A stretch of DNA of 64,000 bases from Flammeovirgaceae bacterium UBA7330 (GTDB lineage: Bacteria; Bacteroidota; Bacteroidia; Cytophagales; Cyclobacteriaceae), in NCBI GenBank assembly GCA_002471275.1, contig DKPQ01000019.1, positions 124,001-188,000 of the forward strand, read 5' to 3'. Position numbers and translations under genes: made by a program. A model generated the notes under the pieces. That model was not told the DNA's origin. It saw nothing but the letters and a program-made list of their open reading frames with translations, and made no database searches. Positions 1 through 8,626 of the stretch are shown here, one piece after another (within the stretch, counting starts at the first letter, position 1; every line of letters starts with the position of its first letter).

Positions 1-2
1 AC

Positions 3-2297
3 CGGTTGCACAAGCGGAATTCAGAGGCCGGGATCGTATATGAGGAATTCAGGACGGAATATGTGGCTGACCGAACAAACACGTTTGGTAAGGCATTTTT
101 GGCTTCTTCCTTTGAGTGTGCCCGTTGTCATGACCATAAATATGATCCCATCTCACAGAAGAATTATTATCAGCTCTTTGCCTTTTTTAATCAAACCGAT
201 GAAATAGGATCAGCTGTTTACGGGCCTGACATTACGCCAGGACCTTCCATGCTTTTGACGACGGACCAGCAGGATGAGATCATCGCATATCTAAACAAGA
301 AATTAGCAGAAAAGGAGGAAGAGCTCGACGAAATAAAAAACAAAAATGAAAAAGACATTCATAGATCTGATGCCCAGCTTGCAGCAGAAGTAAAGCGATC
401 TCTTGATGCATCAGAAGTCGTCTATTTTAATTTCGATAAGCCTTATCAAAAAGGGGATCAAATCCTCTCTGCCAGGAAAAATGATTCACATGCATTAAAA
501 ACAAGATTTGTCTCCTTTGCAGAGGGTGTCAAAAACGAAGCACTGTTGATTGATGGCGACTATGGTAAGGCTGGGCTTGGTAACCGGGATTTTTTATACG
601 AACGGACACAACCGTTCAGCTTCGACCTATGGATCAATCCTCCAAAGCATTATGACGAAGCTTTGATCTTTGCCAATGCTCAGTCCATCCGGTATGGCTT
701 TAAAGGCTACAACTGTATGCTGGATAGTAACAGGGTGAGGTTCATCATTTCGCATGCCTGGCCATATAATTCCCTTGAGGTAGTAAGCAAAGAGTCAGTT
801 CCAGTGTCAGAATGGAGTCACCTGACGATTACCTATGATGGCACCAGCAAGGCAGCGGGAATTAAGCTGTTTCTCAATGGTAGGGAGCTTGCCAAAGAGA
901 TACGCCGGGATAACCTGTATAAAGGACTTATTTACGAGGAAAATATCCATACACTAAGCGATCATGAACTCATGTTTGGAAATGAGCAGTTTCAAAAGAT
1001 GTTTAAAAATGGGCGGATCGATGAGTTTAGGATGTTCAATAAATCTATTACACCGCTCGAAGTCAAATATCTGCATGGAGAGGGGCTTCATGCGCAACCT
1101 CAGGAGCTGGTAACTGATTTTTATATTGCTCAAAGTACAGCATATCAGCAGGAGAGAAAGATATATCAACAGATTGCGGATAGTCTCAGTGACCTCTTAA
1201 ATGCAGTGCCGGAGATCATGGTAATGGGAGATATGGAAGAGCCCCGCAAAACGTTTGTGTTGAATCGTGGAGTGTATGATGCTCATGGGGAAGAAGTCAA
1301 TATTGGCATGCCAAATGATATGCTGGAGTTCTCTACCGATTATGTTCAAAATCGTTTGGGTCTGGCACAATGGCTTTTCGATGAGAAGAATCCACTCACT
1401 GCTCGGGTAATGGTAAACCGAATCTGGCAAATGCATTTTGGACAGGGGCTTGTTATGACGTCAGAGGAATTCGGAAGCCAGGGAAGCTTGCCCTCTCACC
1501 CTGAATTGTTGGATTGGATGGCTGTCTGGTTCATGGAAAACAACTGGGACATCAAAGCATTGCACAAGAAGATCGTCATGTCCTATACTTTTCAGCAGTC
1601 GTCAGAAATAACTCCTGAGATCCGGGAGAAAGATCCTGAAAATGTCTACCTGGCCCGCGGACCAAGATTTAGGATGCCTGCTGAGATGATCAGGGACAAT
1701 GCATTGAAATCCAGTGGATTATTGGTGAGTAGGATAGGAGGAGAAAGCGAATACCCTTATCAGCCGGAAGGTCTGTGGGATGAGGTGTCGAATAAGATCT
1801 GGAGATATCCATACAAACAAGGTAAAGGCGAAGGCCTGTATAGAAAGAGCATCTATACGGTATGGAAGCGAACAACCACACCTCCGAGTCTGATGATTTT
1901 TGATGCGGCAGACAGGGGGTCATGTGAAGTGCGAAGAAAAACCACAAGTACTCCTTTACAGTCATTGGTATTGCTCAATGATCCGCAATACGTTGAAGCA
2001 TCCAGAGTCATGTCTGAAAGAGCCATGAAGACTTTCCCGGACAACAGTGTTCGCCAGTTAAAATATGTTTTTCGAGCCAATACCGGGCAAACACCTGATG
2101 ACACTCAAATGACCAGGACTGCCAGGTTATATGAAAAGATGCTGACAAAGTATCAGCAAGATCCTGCAGCAGCGAAGCAACTAGTAAATGTGGGTGAAAA
2201 GCCTGTTTTAGATGATCTCGAGGTGGATCAGCTTGCAGCACTTACTGTTGTAGCCAATTCATTGATGAATACTTACGAAGCTTATACCATTCAATAA
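3..2297 (+). CDS. PSD1 / DUF1549-LamG-DUF1553 protein, 5' partial
   Basis: The reading frame is open to the window edge, so the N-terminus, usually carrying the planctomycete-type cytochrome c and most of DUF1549, is missing. The visible part starts in the end of DUF1549, with a CARCHDHK CxxCH motif at visible residues 38-45. A LamG/concanavalin-like insert covers roughly residues 160-355, and DUF1553 starts near 450 (NPLTARVMVNRIWQMHFG) and runs to the end with the family's TPLQSLVLLNDPQYVEA segment. The family is exported and paired with DUF1501 proteins. Its biochemical role is not established, though the heme motif and LamG insert suggest redox chemistry on a bound glycan. The DUF1501 gene follows after 5 bp, so the two are surely one operon. 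Confidence 0.9.
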   Translation, partial: RLHKRNSEAGIVYEEFRTEYVADRTNTFGKAFLASSFECARCHDHKYDPISQKNYYQLFAFFNQTDEIGSAVYGPDITPGPSMLLTTDQQDEIIAYLNKKLAEKEEELDEIKNKNEKDIHRSDAQLAAEVKRSLDASEVVYFNFDKPYQKGDQILSARKNDSHALKTRFVSFAEGVKNEALLIDGDYGKAGLGNRDFLYERTQPFSFDLWINPPKHYDEALIFANAQSIRYGFKGYNCMLDSNRVRFIISHAWPYNSLEVVSKESVPVSEWSHLTITYDGTSKAAGIKLFLNGRELAKEIRRDNLYKGLIYEENIHTLSDHELMFGNEQFQKMFKNGRIDEFRMFNKSITPLEVKYLHGEGLHAQPQELVTDFYIAQSTAYQQERKIYQQIADSLSDLLNAVPEIMVMGDMEEPRKTFVLNRGVYDAHGEEVNIGMPNDMLEFSTDYVQNRLGLAQWLFDEKNPLTARVMVNRIWQMHFGQGLVMTSEEFGSQGSLPSHPELLDWMAVWFMENNWDIKALHKKIVMSYTFQQSSEITPEIREKDPENVYLARGPRFRMPAEMIRDNALKSSGLLVSRIGGESEYPYQPEGLWDEVSNKIWRYPYKQGKGEGLYRKSIYTVWKRTTTPPSLMIFDAADRGSCEVRRKTTSTPLQSLVLLNDPQYVEASRVMSERAMKTFPDNSVRQLKYVFRANTGQTPDDTQMTRTARLYEKMLTKYQQDPAAAKQLVNVGEKPVLDDLEVDQLAALTVVANSLMNTYEAYTIQ

Positions 2298-2302
2298 CAA
2301 CC

Positions 2303-3727
2303 ATGAGTTCAAGAAGAGATTTTTTCAAACAATCAGCGATGGGTATCGGAGGAATGGCCCTGGGTTCTCTATTGAATCCAGCCACCTCTTTTGGAAAAGG
2401 TACGCCGGACCCCTTGAATGGTATTTTAGGACAACCGCATTTTCCTGCTAAAGCCAAGCGGGTGATCTATCTCTTTATGAGTGGTGGACCCTCCCAGATC
2501 GAGTCCTTTGACTATAAGCCAGAGTTGATCAAGCGGGTAGGGCAGGAAATCCCGGAATCCTTGCAGAAGACCCAACGGAATTCAGGGATGGTGTCTGCAC
2601 AGGCATCGTTTCCATTGGTTGGTTCTCCGTATCAGTTTAAGCAATATGGTAAATCCGGAATCTGGATGAGTGACCAGTGGCCTTACCTGTCTGAGGTCGC
2701 CGATGACCTCTGCATGATCAAATCCATGTATACTGAGGCCATCAACCATGAGCCAGCCGTCATGTTTGTCCAGACAGGTTCTCAGATCAGCGGAAGGCCA
2801 TCCATTGGCTCCTGGATCAATTATGGTTTGGGTACGGACAATGAGAATCTACCCGCCTTTGTCGTGATGATCTCCAAAGGGGGTGGTGCTCAACCACTTT
2901 CTGCCAATGCGTGGGGTTCAGGGTTTTTACCTTCTCAACATCAGGGCGTGCAGTTCAGATCGGGTAATGATCCGGTGCTTTACCTCTCTAACCCTCACGG
3001 GGTGGATCACCATACAAGGAGAGAGGCACTGGACTTTATCAAAGACATGAATCAGGGGTCCTTTGATGTATGGGGTGATCCTGAGATAGAGTCCAAGATA
3101 GCAGCCTATGAGATGGCTTTCAAGATGCAAACATCAGTGCCTGAGGTCACAGACATGAGCAATGAGCCTGATTACATCTTTGATATGTACGGAGAAGATT
3201 CCCGTAAGCCCGGTACTTTTGCTGCCAATTGTATCCAGGCCAGAAAACTGGCTGAGCAGGATGTGAAATTCATTCAGCTCTATCACATGGGATGGGATCA
3301 CCATGGGAATCTGCCCGGTGCATTCCCCAAAATGGCCAAATCAGTAGATCAGGCATCTGCGGCATTGATCAAAGATCTGAAACAAAGAGGATTGCTTGAG
3401 GATACATTGGTGATATGGGGTGGTGAGTTTGGCCGTACATCTTTTTCACAGGGGAGACTCACTGCCACTAATTTCGGTAGAGATCACCATCCGGGTTGCT
3501 TTACCATGTGGATGGCAGGCGGTGGTGTAAAACCTGGTTTGAGCTATGGTCGCACCGATGACTTCAGCTATAACGTGGCCGAAAATGGTGTGCATGTCCA
3601 TGACTTTCAAGCTACGCTGATGCATCTATTGGGTATCGATCATGAGCGGCTTACGTTTCGTTATCAGGGGCGTAAATTCAGGCTTACTGATGTACACGGA
3701 CATGTAGTGCATGATTTGTTGGTTTAA
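2303..3727 (+). CDS. DUF1501 domain protein with Tat signal
   Basis: This 474-residue protein begins with a twin-arginine signal (SRRDFFKQSAMGIGGMALGS, residues 3-22), so it is probably exported folded. The rest is the DUF1501 fold, related to the alkaline phosphatase/sulfatase superfamily, with metal-ligand-like segments such as FIQLYHMGWDHHGN and VIWGGEFGRT and the terminal DFQATLMHLLGIDHERLTF block typical of the family. It sits 5 bp downstream of the PSD1 gene, the standard arrangement in Planctomycetes and some Bacteroidota. Family function is unknown; hydrolysis of a sulfate or phosphate ester is an inference from the fold. Confidence 0.93.
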   Translation: MSSRRDFFKQSAMGIGGMALGSLLNPATSFGKGTPDPLNGILGQPHFPAKAKRVIYLFMSGGPSQIESFDYKPELIKRVGQEIPESLQKTQRNSGMVSAQASFPLVGSPYQFKQYGKSGIWMSDQWPYLSEVADDLCMIKSMYTEAINHEPAVMFVQTGSQISGRPSIGSWINYGLGTDNENLPAFVVMISKGGGAQPLSANAWGSGFLPSQHQGVQFRSGNDPVLYLSNPHGVDHHTRREALDFIKDMNQGSFDVWGDPEIESKIAAYEMAFKMQTSVPEVTDMSNEPDYIFDMYGEDSRKPGTFAANCIQARKLAEQDVKFIQLYHMGWDHHGNLPGAFPKMAKSVDQASAALIKDLKQRGLLEDTLVIWGGEFGRTSFSQGRLTATNFGRDHHPGCFTMWMAGGGVKPGLSYGRTDDFSYNVAENGVHVHDFQATLMHLLGIDHERLTFRYQGRKFRLTDVHGHVVHDLLV

Positions 3728-3840
3728 AACTTCTCCCTGATGCAAGCGAGCTAAATAATTTATCGATTACTTAAGAATTAGCAGAAATCTGTATAAGATG
3801 TCTGTTGAAAGTGTGCATCGAGTAAAAGGTTTCTTGAATA

Positions 3841-4062
3841 TCAATCCTCTTCCTCGTTTTTTCCGGAAAACAACCAAATGGAGAGACCCACTATCGTCAC
3901 GGAAAGCCCCAGAAATAAGGCGATATTGACGTTCCGTTGTACTTTCTCTGCTCTGGCCAAATAGTCGGATCCAATTCCTTTTTTCGAAATAAAGTCTTCA
4001 AGATCTTTTATTCTGGCAGCCAGTTCTTCTTTAGTCCTTTTCTTAATATCCATGGTCGGCAA
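3841..4062 (-). CDS. small single-pass membrane protein
   Basis: A 73-residue protein of unknown function. An amphipathic charged N-terminal helix (TKEELAARIKDLEDFISKKG, residues 10-29) leads into one hydrophobic segment at about residues 47-66 (VNIALFLGLSVTIVGLSIWL) and an acidic tail. It could be a bitopic inner-membrane protein with a short coiled coil. The first ATG is used; an in-frame ATG three codons later (MDIKK) is equally possible. It is isolated between oppositely oriented genes. I did not recognise a family. Confidence 0.6.
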   Translation of the reverse strand: MPTMDIKKRTKEELAARIKDLEDFISKKGIGSDYLARAEKVQRNVNIALFLGLSVTIVGLSIWLFSGKNEEED

Positions 4063-4179
4063 GTAATTGATTCTATCATGTCAACACTTATTATGTACAA
4101 TTTGTTTGTTTTTATGGCAATACGAATTGTTAGAAGTGATCTTATTATTGAAATAAATGTTATCTTCAGAACCAAGATT

Positions 4180-4192
4180 TTAACCCTAACCC
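4180..4192 (+). promoter_or_regulatory. C-rich leader motif before RraA-like gene
   Basis: TTAACCCTAACCC ends exactly 4 nt before the ATG at 4197. The same 13-mer, with the same 4-nt spacing to ATG, precedes the DUF1080 gene that starts at 43944 on the minus strand. The role is unknown; it could be a leader element affecting translation or a regulator site. Confidence 0.4.
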
Positions 4193-4196
4193 AAAA

Positions 4197-5177
4197 ATGA
4201 TGAAAACCCTTTTTTTTATGATGCTGGCAGTTGCTTGCCTTTTTGTGACTCCAAGTCAGGCTCAAAATGTCGTTTGGCCTGCAGATAATATCAAACAACT
4301 TACTTCCGAGTGGACTGGAGAACGTTTGCCTGACGGGAGACCAAAAGTTTCCGATCAGCTACTGGAGCGGCTCAAGACATTGTCAATGGAGGAAGTATGG
4401 GGTAGTTTGAGAAGGCATGGATACAACAACCAGTTTGAGAATTTTGCCAGTATGTATGAAAATGGATGGGAGATCCTACACCCTGAAAATGTGATGACAG
4501 GAAGAGTGCTTACTGCACAGTTTATGCCATTCCGTAAAGATCTTGACAGTTACATTCAACAACAAGCGGCGAAGGAAGGTACCAAAACTCCGGTTACCAA
4601 TTATGCTCCGATCATTAAGCTACTGGACGGAGACGTTTATGTAGCTGACAGCTATGGTAAAATGGTTGAAGGAACTCTAATAGGAGATAACCTGGGGAAT
4701 GCCATTTATAAGGCAGGTAAACGAGGAGTGATCTTCAACGGATCAGTCAGAGACATTGAAGGTCTCTCAGAGATTGAAGGTTTTAATGCCTGGATACGGG
4801 GATCTGATCCCTCAGCAATTAAAGATATGCTGGTAGAAAGCATCAATGGTCCGATTCGGATCGGAAGAGTCACAGTACTTCCGGGGGATGTCGTATTGGC
4901 TAAAACTACCGGTGTGGCATTCATTCCATCACACCTCGTACAGGAGGTTGTGATCTCAGGGGAATACACCGCACTTCGGGATGAGTACACCAGATTTGCC
5001 ATGGCTACCAACAAATATGAGTATGTGAATGAAGCTTTTGTGGTGGATAAAGATGTTTTTGAGAAAGATTTTGAGAAATGGCTGGATAAGAAAACTGACC
5101 TGCCGATGCCTAGAAAAGAGCTTAATGAGTACTTAAAAGCTCGTGAAGAACGAAGAAAGGCAAGCCAATCTGAATAG
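4197..5177 (+). CDS. exported RraA-like (HMG aldolase fold) protein
   Basis: A Sec signal peptide at residues 1-22 (ending PSQAQ) precedes a RraA/dimethylmenaquinone-methyltransferase-like domain. The family core is clear: GDVYVADSYG, GDNLGNAIYKAGKRG and the NGSVRD block, whose Arg-Asp pair matches the substrate/metal site of 4-hydroxy-4-methyl-2-oxoglutarate aldolases. A C-terminal extension is rich in Lys and Glu. Most RraA-fold proteins are about 160-230 residues and cytoplasmic, so 326 residues with a signal peptide marks the exported variant. It lies near the PSD1/DUF1501 pair. The likely role is cleavage or decarboxylation of a 2-oxo-acid-like compound in the periplasm; the substrate is unknown. 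Confidence 0.85.
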   Translation: MMKTLFFMMLAVACLFVTPSQAQNVVWPADNIKQLTSEWTGERLPDGRPKVSDQLLERLKTLSMEEVWGSLRRHGYNNQFENFASMYENGWEILHPENVMTGRVLTAQFMPFRKDLDSYIQQQAAKEGTKTPVTNYAPIIKLLDGDVYVADSYGKMVEGTLIGDNLGNAIYKAGKRGVIFNGSVRDIEGLSEIEGFNAWIRGSDPSAIKDMLVESINGPIRIGRVTVLPGDVVLAKTTGVAFIPSHLVQEVVISGEYTALRDEYTRFAMATNKYEYVNEAFVVDKDVFEKDFEKWLDKKTDLPMPRKELNEYLKAREERRKASQSE

Positions 5178-5205
5178 CTAGTTATCTACAAAAAGTCCAC
5201 TTTAT

Positions 5206-5234
5206 AAGGTCTGTCCCCACGGCAGACCTTTTTT
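5206..5234 (+). terminator. intrinsic terminator after RraA-like gene
   Basis: An 8-bp perfect stem (AAGGTCTG, 5206-5213; CAGACCTT, 5223-5230) with a 9-nt loop is followed by a T run to 5234. It lies 29 nt after the stop of the RraA-like gene and ends that transcript. Confidence 0.85.
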
Positions 5235-5343
5235 CATGATCTGTGTTTTAGGTTGTGCGGTTGATACCACTTAAAAACGAGCTCAATCAGATTTTCAAAA
5301 TATCATAAAAAATATTTTAAGATCACTGAAACATTTTTTGATG

Positions 5344-5375
5344 TTATAGTGTATTAGTATGATAGTACACTATAA
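5344..5375. promoter_or_regulatory. inverted-repeat operator for the GntR/YtrA regulator
   Basis: A perfect 10-bp inverted repeat, TTATAGTGTA (5344-5353) and TACACTATAA (5366-5375), separated by 12 bp, ends 12 bp before the ABC ATPase ATG. The inner half-sites AGTGTA and TACACT match what I recall as the operator of Bacillus YtrA (AGTGTA-N13-TACACT), and the operon encodes a YtrA-size GntR protein. The likely function is autorepression of the operon; the TATAAT in the right arm may be part of the promoter. Confidence 0.7.
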
Positions 5376-5387
5376 TGTTAAGTACAA

Positions 5388-6233
5388 ATGATAGAAATTA
5401 ACCAACTATCCTATGGATATAAGCGAAAGCAAGAAGCATTAAAATCCATGGATTTATCGGTAGGGCCGGGTAATATCTGTGGTTTACTCGGACTAAACGG
5501 CGCAGGAAAATCAACACTGTTGAAAGCTATTGCCGGTTTAGTAACCCCACACTCAGGTGAAATCAAAACATTAGGTCATCCGCCATATAAAAGAGATCCT
5601 GAATTTCTCAGGGAGGTTGTGATCATAACGGAAGAATTTACATTGCCTGATTTTTCCGTCGGCAAATATATTGAGCTTTACAGTCCGTTTTATCCTCGCT
5701 TCAATCACACTGCCTTTCAACGATATCTGGAAGAGTTTCAACTCACCAATGACCAAAAGCTTACAGGGTTAAGCTACGGACAGAAAAAGAAATTTTTACT
5801 GTCTTTTGGTCTTGCCACAGATAGTAAACTGGTGTTGTTGGATGAACCTACCAACGGTCTGGACATCCCATCCAAGAGTCAATTTAGGAAAGTAGTAGCC
5901 AACGCGGTACATGACGAACGAACATTGATCATCTCTACACATCAAATCAGAGATATGGAAAACCTGATCGATCCAATAATCATCCTTGATCAGGGTAAGA
6001 TCATTTTCTACGAAAATCTGGAATCAATCACACAAAAATTGTCCATTAGGCGAACGGATATCCTTCCCAAAGAGGGAGTCATCTACCACGAAACCTATTT
6101 AGGTGGATATACCATCCTTACTGAAAACCAGTCAGGCGAGCATACGCACATGAATCTTGAAATACTCTTTAATGCCGTGGTGGGCCAAAAAGAAAAGATT
6201 CAGAGTGTATTTAACCAACAAGTAAATGCATAG
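5388..6233 (+). CDS. ABC transporter ATP-binding protein (GntR-linked)
   Basis: A cytoplasmic ATPase of 281 residues. The Walker A is GLNGAGKST (residues 35-43), the signature is a variant LSYGQ, the Walker B is KLVLLDEPTNGLD, and the switch His lies in LIISTHQIRDME. The N-terminus resembles the YtrB/CcmA type that drives small export ABC systems. Its stop overlaps the start of the following membrane protein by 8 bp, so the two are translationally coupled. The operon is preceded by an inverted-repeat operator and includes the GntR gene, a layout known from cell-envelope-stress ABC systems such as Bacillus ytr. The transported substrate cannot be told. Confidence 0.93.
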   Translation: MIEINQLSYGYKRKQEALKSMDLSVGPGNICGLLGLNGAGKSTLLKAIAGLVTPHSGEIKTLGHPPYKRDPEFLREVVIITEEFTLPDFSVGKYIELYSPFYPRFNHTAFQRYLEEFQLTNDQKLTGLSYGQKKKFLLSFGLATDSKLVLLDEPTNGLDIPSKSQFRKVVANAVHDERTLIISTHQIRDMENLIDPIIILDQGKIIFYENLESITQKLSIRRTDILPKEGVIYHETYLGGYTILTENQSGEHTHMNLEILFNAVVGQKEKIQSVFNQQVNA

Positions 6234-6978
6234 CTATTTCGACATATCGCGTTTTTGGCTTTTGATGAAACTGGAGCTTTTCAAAAGCAGGAGAGGCGTT
6301 GCCATGACCCTGGTGATTATTTTCGGTTTATCATTTTTTCTGGGAATGATAGTAGATCTGGCAATCGAACCACTTACGTTAGTTTTTGATCATTATGAAA
6401 ACTATACCTTTTCATTGCTTATTGGGGGATTCATCCTTAGTAGTCTTGCATTTCATGGTCTTCGAAATACACTCACCAGGTACCAGTTTTTAATGGTGCC
6501 GGTGTCTGCTTTTGAGCGAGTCGTCTGTATGTGGTTGCTTACCTCACTGGGATGGATTTTGGTATTTACATTGACTTATACTCTTTATACCTTGGTCGCC
6601 AACACCATTGGGCAGTTATTGTTTAGCCATGTAAAGTTCAACGCTTTTAATCCATTTAGCGAACAAGCATTTACGCCTATGAAATACTACTTTGTTTGTC
6701 AGAGTGTATTTCTCGTTGGAGCTGCTTACTTCAGAGGCTATGTGTTTCCCAAGCTGCTAATTCTTTTGATTGTCACTGCGTTTATTGCGCTGATAATCGC
6801 GTATTCATTTATGCATGATGTCATACTGGCCGATGATCATACAGTCGAAGAATGTGATCTGGAGAATATGCCTAGTGTGAAAACAGTTTGGACATGCGCC
6901 AAATTTTTCTTCTGGTGGCTTCTTGCTCCGATTAATTGGGTGTTGACCTATTTGGGACTTAAAGATCAGGAGGTGTAG
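6226..6978 (+). CDS. ABC-associated multispanning membrane protein
   Basis: This 250-residue protein has about six hydrophobic segments, starting at residues 27-45 (AMTLVIIFGLSFFLGMIVDL) and ending with the FFWWLLAPINWVLTYLGL helix. It starts inside the preceding ATPase gene (8-bp overlap), which makes it the likely permease partner of that ATPase. The short cytoplasmic N-terminus (FDISRFWLLMKLELFKSRR) is typical of ABC-2-like permeases in Bacteroidota. The GntR gene follows after 1 bp. No substrate can be inferred. Confidence 0.85.
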   Translation: MHSYFDISRFWLLMKLELFKSRRGVAMTLVIIFGLSFFLGMIVDLAIEPLTLVFDHYENYTFSLLIGGFILSSLAFHGLRNTLTRYQFLMVPVSAFERVVCMWLLTSLGWILVFTLTYTLYTLVANTIGQLLFSHVKFNAFNPFSEQAFTPMKYYFVCQSVFLVGAAYFRGYVFPKLLILLIVTAFIALIIAYSFMHDVILADDHTVEECDLENMPSVKTVWTCAKFFFWWLLAPINWVLTYLGLKDQEV

Positions 6979-6979
6979 C

Positions 6980-7354
6980 GTGGAATTCAATGACAATCAG
7001 GCAATCTACTTGCAAATAGCAGATCTCTTTTGCGAGAACATTTTAAGGAAGAAATGGAATCCGGGTGACCGCATCCCATCTGTCAGGGAGATGGCGGTAG
7101 ACATTGAGGTAAACCCAAACACAGTCATGAGAACTTTCAATTATTTACAGGAAAAAGGAATTATTTACAATAAACGTGGTATCGGGTATTTCGTCAGCGA
7201 TAACGGATTTGATAAGACCCGATCATTGAAGAAGGAAGATTTTATTAACCAGGAATTACCCCGTTTTTTTAAGATGATGGAACTCCTCAATTTGAATATT
7301 TCAGATCTGGAGTCGCTTCATCATTCCTATTTAAAAAGTAATAGCGGTATATAA
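6980..7354 (+). CDS. GntR-family regulator, YtrA subfamily
   Basis: A 124-residue regulator with a winged helix at about residues 10-70 (GDRIPSVREMAVDIEVNPNT is the recognition region), followed by a short helical tail instead of a large effector domain; this length defines the YtrA subfamily. The start is GTG, with an AGGAGG sequence 10 nt upstream, one of the few good ribosome sites in the window. It is the third gene of the ABC operon and probably represses it through the inverted repeat at 5344-5375. The inducing signal is unknown; in Firmicutes relatives it is envelope stress. Confidence 0.93.
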   Translation: MEFNDNQAIYLQIADLFCENILRKKWNPGDRIPSVREMAVDIEVNPNTVMRTFNYLQEKGIIYNKRGIGYFVSDNGFDKTRSLKKEDFINQELPRFFKMMELLNLNISDLESLHHSYLKSNSGI

Positions 7355-7366
7355 ACCATCAAAAAA

Positions 7367-7864
7367 ATGAAATCAAGCAGAAAAGCACTCGTCTTAGTTG
7401 GAGGTATATTGATCGCTTTTTTCATTACCGGTCTTTATGTGATCAGGCAAGACCTCCATGAAGCAATGGAACAAGCCAATGCAGAAAAAAACTATGTCCC
7501 GGTTGAGGTCAGTCAATTTTCCAACATCCGTTTAACTGGTCCGTGGAAAGCTCATATCAGGCAAGGAGCGGCATTTGAAGTAGAAGTCTCAGGTTCAGTG
7601 GCATCGAACCACGAGGTTATTTCGGACACCCTTACCCTTGAAACCACAAACAGCAGTTATGCCAGAATTACCCTTCCAAGATTAAATGAACTGACCGTTA
7701 CAATGGGAGGAGTGGTGACCGTGGTAGGATTTGAAGATGATTCGCTCAATGTGAAGCTGTTTGATAACAGCACATTCTATGGCCGGGAAAATGTACTGAA
7801 ATATACATCCTTTGATGTGCAGGGAAACAGTCAGATCAAATTGATAGACGATCCATTCATGTAG
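7367..7864 (+). CDS. membrane-anchored head-GIN (DUF2807)-like protein
   Basis: A 165-residue protein with a signal anchor at residues 9-27 (LVLVGGILIAFFITGLYVI), then beta-rich sequence that begins like head-GIN domains (VSQFSNIRLTGPWKAHIRQGAAFEVEVSGS) and continues with short turn-strand repeats. It is shorter than the usual 200-250 residues, so the C-terminal coils of the beta-helix may be missing. It lies 12 bp after the GntR gene and is probably co-transcribed. GIN proteins are called putative adhesins, but no activity has been shown. Confidence in the family is moderate. Confidence 0.7.
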   Translation: MKSSRKALVLVGGILIAFFITGLYVIRQDLHEAMEQANAEKNYVPVEVSQFSNIRLTGPWKAHIRQGAAFEVEVSGSVASNHEVISDTLTLETTNSSYARITLPRLNELTVTMGGVVTVVGFEDDSLNVKLFDNSTFYGRENVLKYTSFDVQGNSQIKLIDDPFM

Positions 7865-8034
7865 CAAGCTCCAATACATAAAATATATTAACCACCAATT
7901 CTATGAAACTCAAACCAATTATTTATTGGAACAGGACACATATACCCTGGTTATCCCGGGCTTGGCGTTCAGTTCAGTCAGATTCTAATATCAATTACCA
8001 AGTCAATTACTCAAATTAATAAACAAGTTAAATT

Positions 8035-8403
8035 ATGAAAAATCCAATTGTTATTCTCTTCATGCTTTTATCTATGGTAGGTATCAGCAGTTGTGGCGTG
8101 GGTCATGCCTATGTTTTGAATCAAAATCAAAACACTACTCAGGTAGAGTTGTCAGAACCGAATTTCAAAGTAGTCGGGCAGGTGAGTGGTAGTTCTGAGG
8201 TAGAGTATGTTCTTTTCTTTGGAGGAATCAAGAAACGAAACCTTTACCAGGATGCCTATTCAACTATGATGGAAGAAGCCGGACTTATTGGTAAATCCCG
8301 GGCGATTACCAACATTACAACCGAAGAACACCTTGGTGGGGTGCCACCTTTTTATTCAAAACGGACTATCACAGTCAGTGCGCATGTTATCGAATTTAAT
8401 TAA
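8035..8403 (+). CDS. small lipoprotein, DUF6567-like
   Basis: A 122-residue lipoprotein with signal MKNPIVILFMLLSMVGISSC; the lipobox Cys is residue 20. The mature part contains LNQNQNTTQVELSEPNFKVV and a VSGSSEVEYVLFFGGIKKRN segment that I associate with the DUF6567 family of Bacteroidota lipoproteins. No enzymatic motif is visible. It follows the ABC/GntR/GIN genes after a 170-bp gap and precedes a small membrane protein, possibly in one transcript. Function unknown. Confidence 0.75.
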   Translation: MKNPIVILFMLLSMVGISSCGVGHAYVLNQNQNTTQVELSEPNFKVVGQVSGSSEVEYVLFFGGIKKRNLYQDAYSTMMEEAGLIGKSRAITNITTEEHLGGVPPFYSKRTITVSAHVIEFN

Positions 8404-8423
8404 TCACATAAAATCTTAATATC

Positions 8424-8612
8424 ATGGAAACCACCATTAATAAGTCAAATCGTTCTTATCCCGGTAGTTGCCTGTATTTTATGGGCTTTGTCGGTGCTGC
8501 AGTGTATTTTATCAGTCAGGCATCAGGTTTTTGGATGGGTGTTGTTGGGTTTCTGAAAGCTATCGTTTGGCCAGCATTCCTTGTATACGAGGGTTTTAGT
8601 CAATTAGGTTAA
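8424..8612 (+). CDS. small two-helix membrane protein
   Basis: A 62-residue hydrophobic protein with two membrane segments, about residues 15-33 (CLYFMGFVGAAVYFISQAS) and 37-56 (WMGVVGFLKAIVWPAFLVY). It starts 20 bp after the lipoprotein stop and ends 14 bp before the HMA-like gene, in the same direction. Small proteins of this kind are frequent in Bacteroidota; I know no function. Confidence 0.7.
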   Translation: METTINKSNRSYPGSCLYFMGFVGAAVYFISQASGFWMGVVGFLKAIVWPAFLVYEGFSQLG

Positions 8613-8626
8613 GGCTGGTTTTAGTT

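Noticed and set aside
7903..8019. A 38-codon reading frame starting MKLKPIIYWNRTHIPWLSR in the gap before the lipoprotein gene
   Set aside because: No recognisable family, high in Trp/Arg, no start signal; could be a remnant or leader peptide, but evidence is insufficient.
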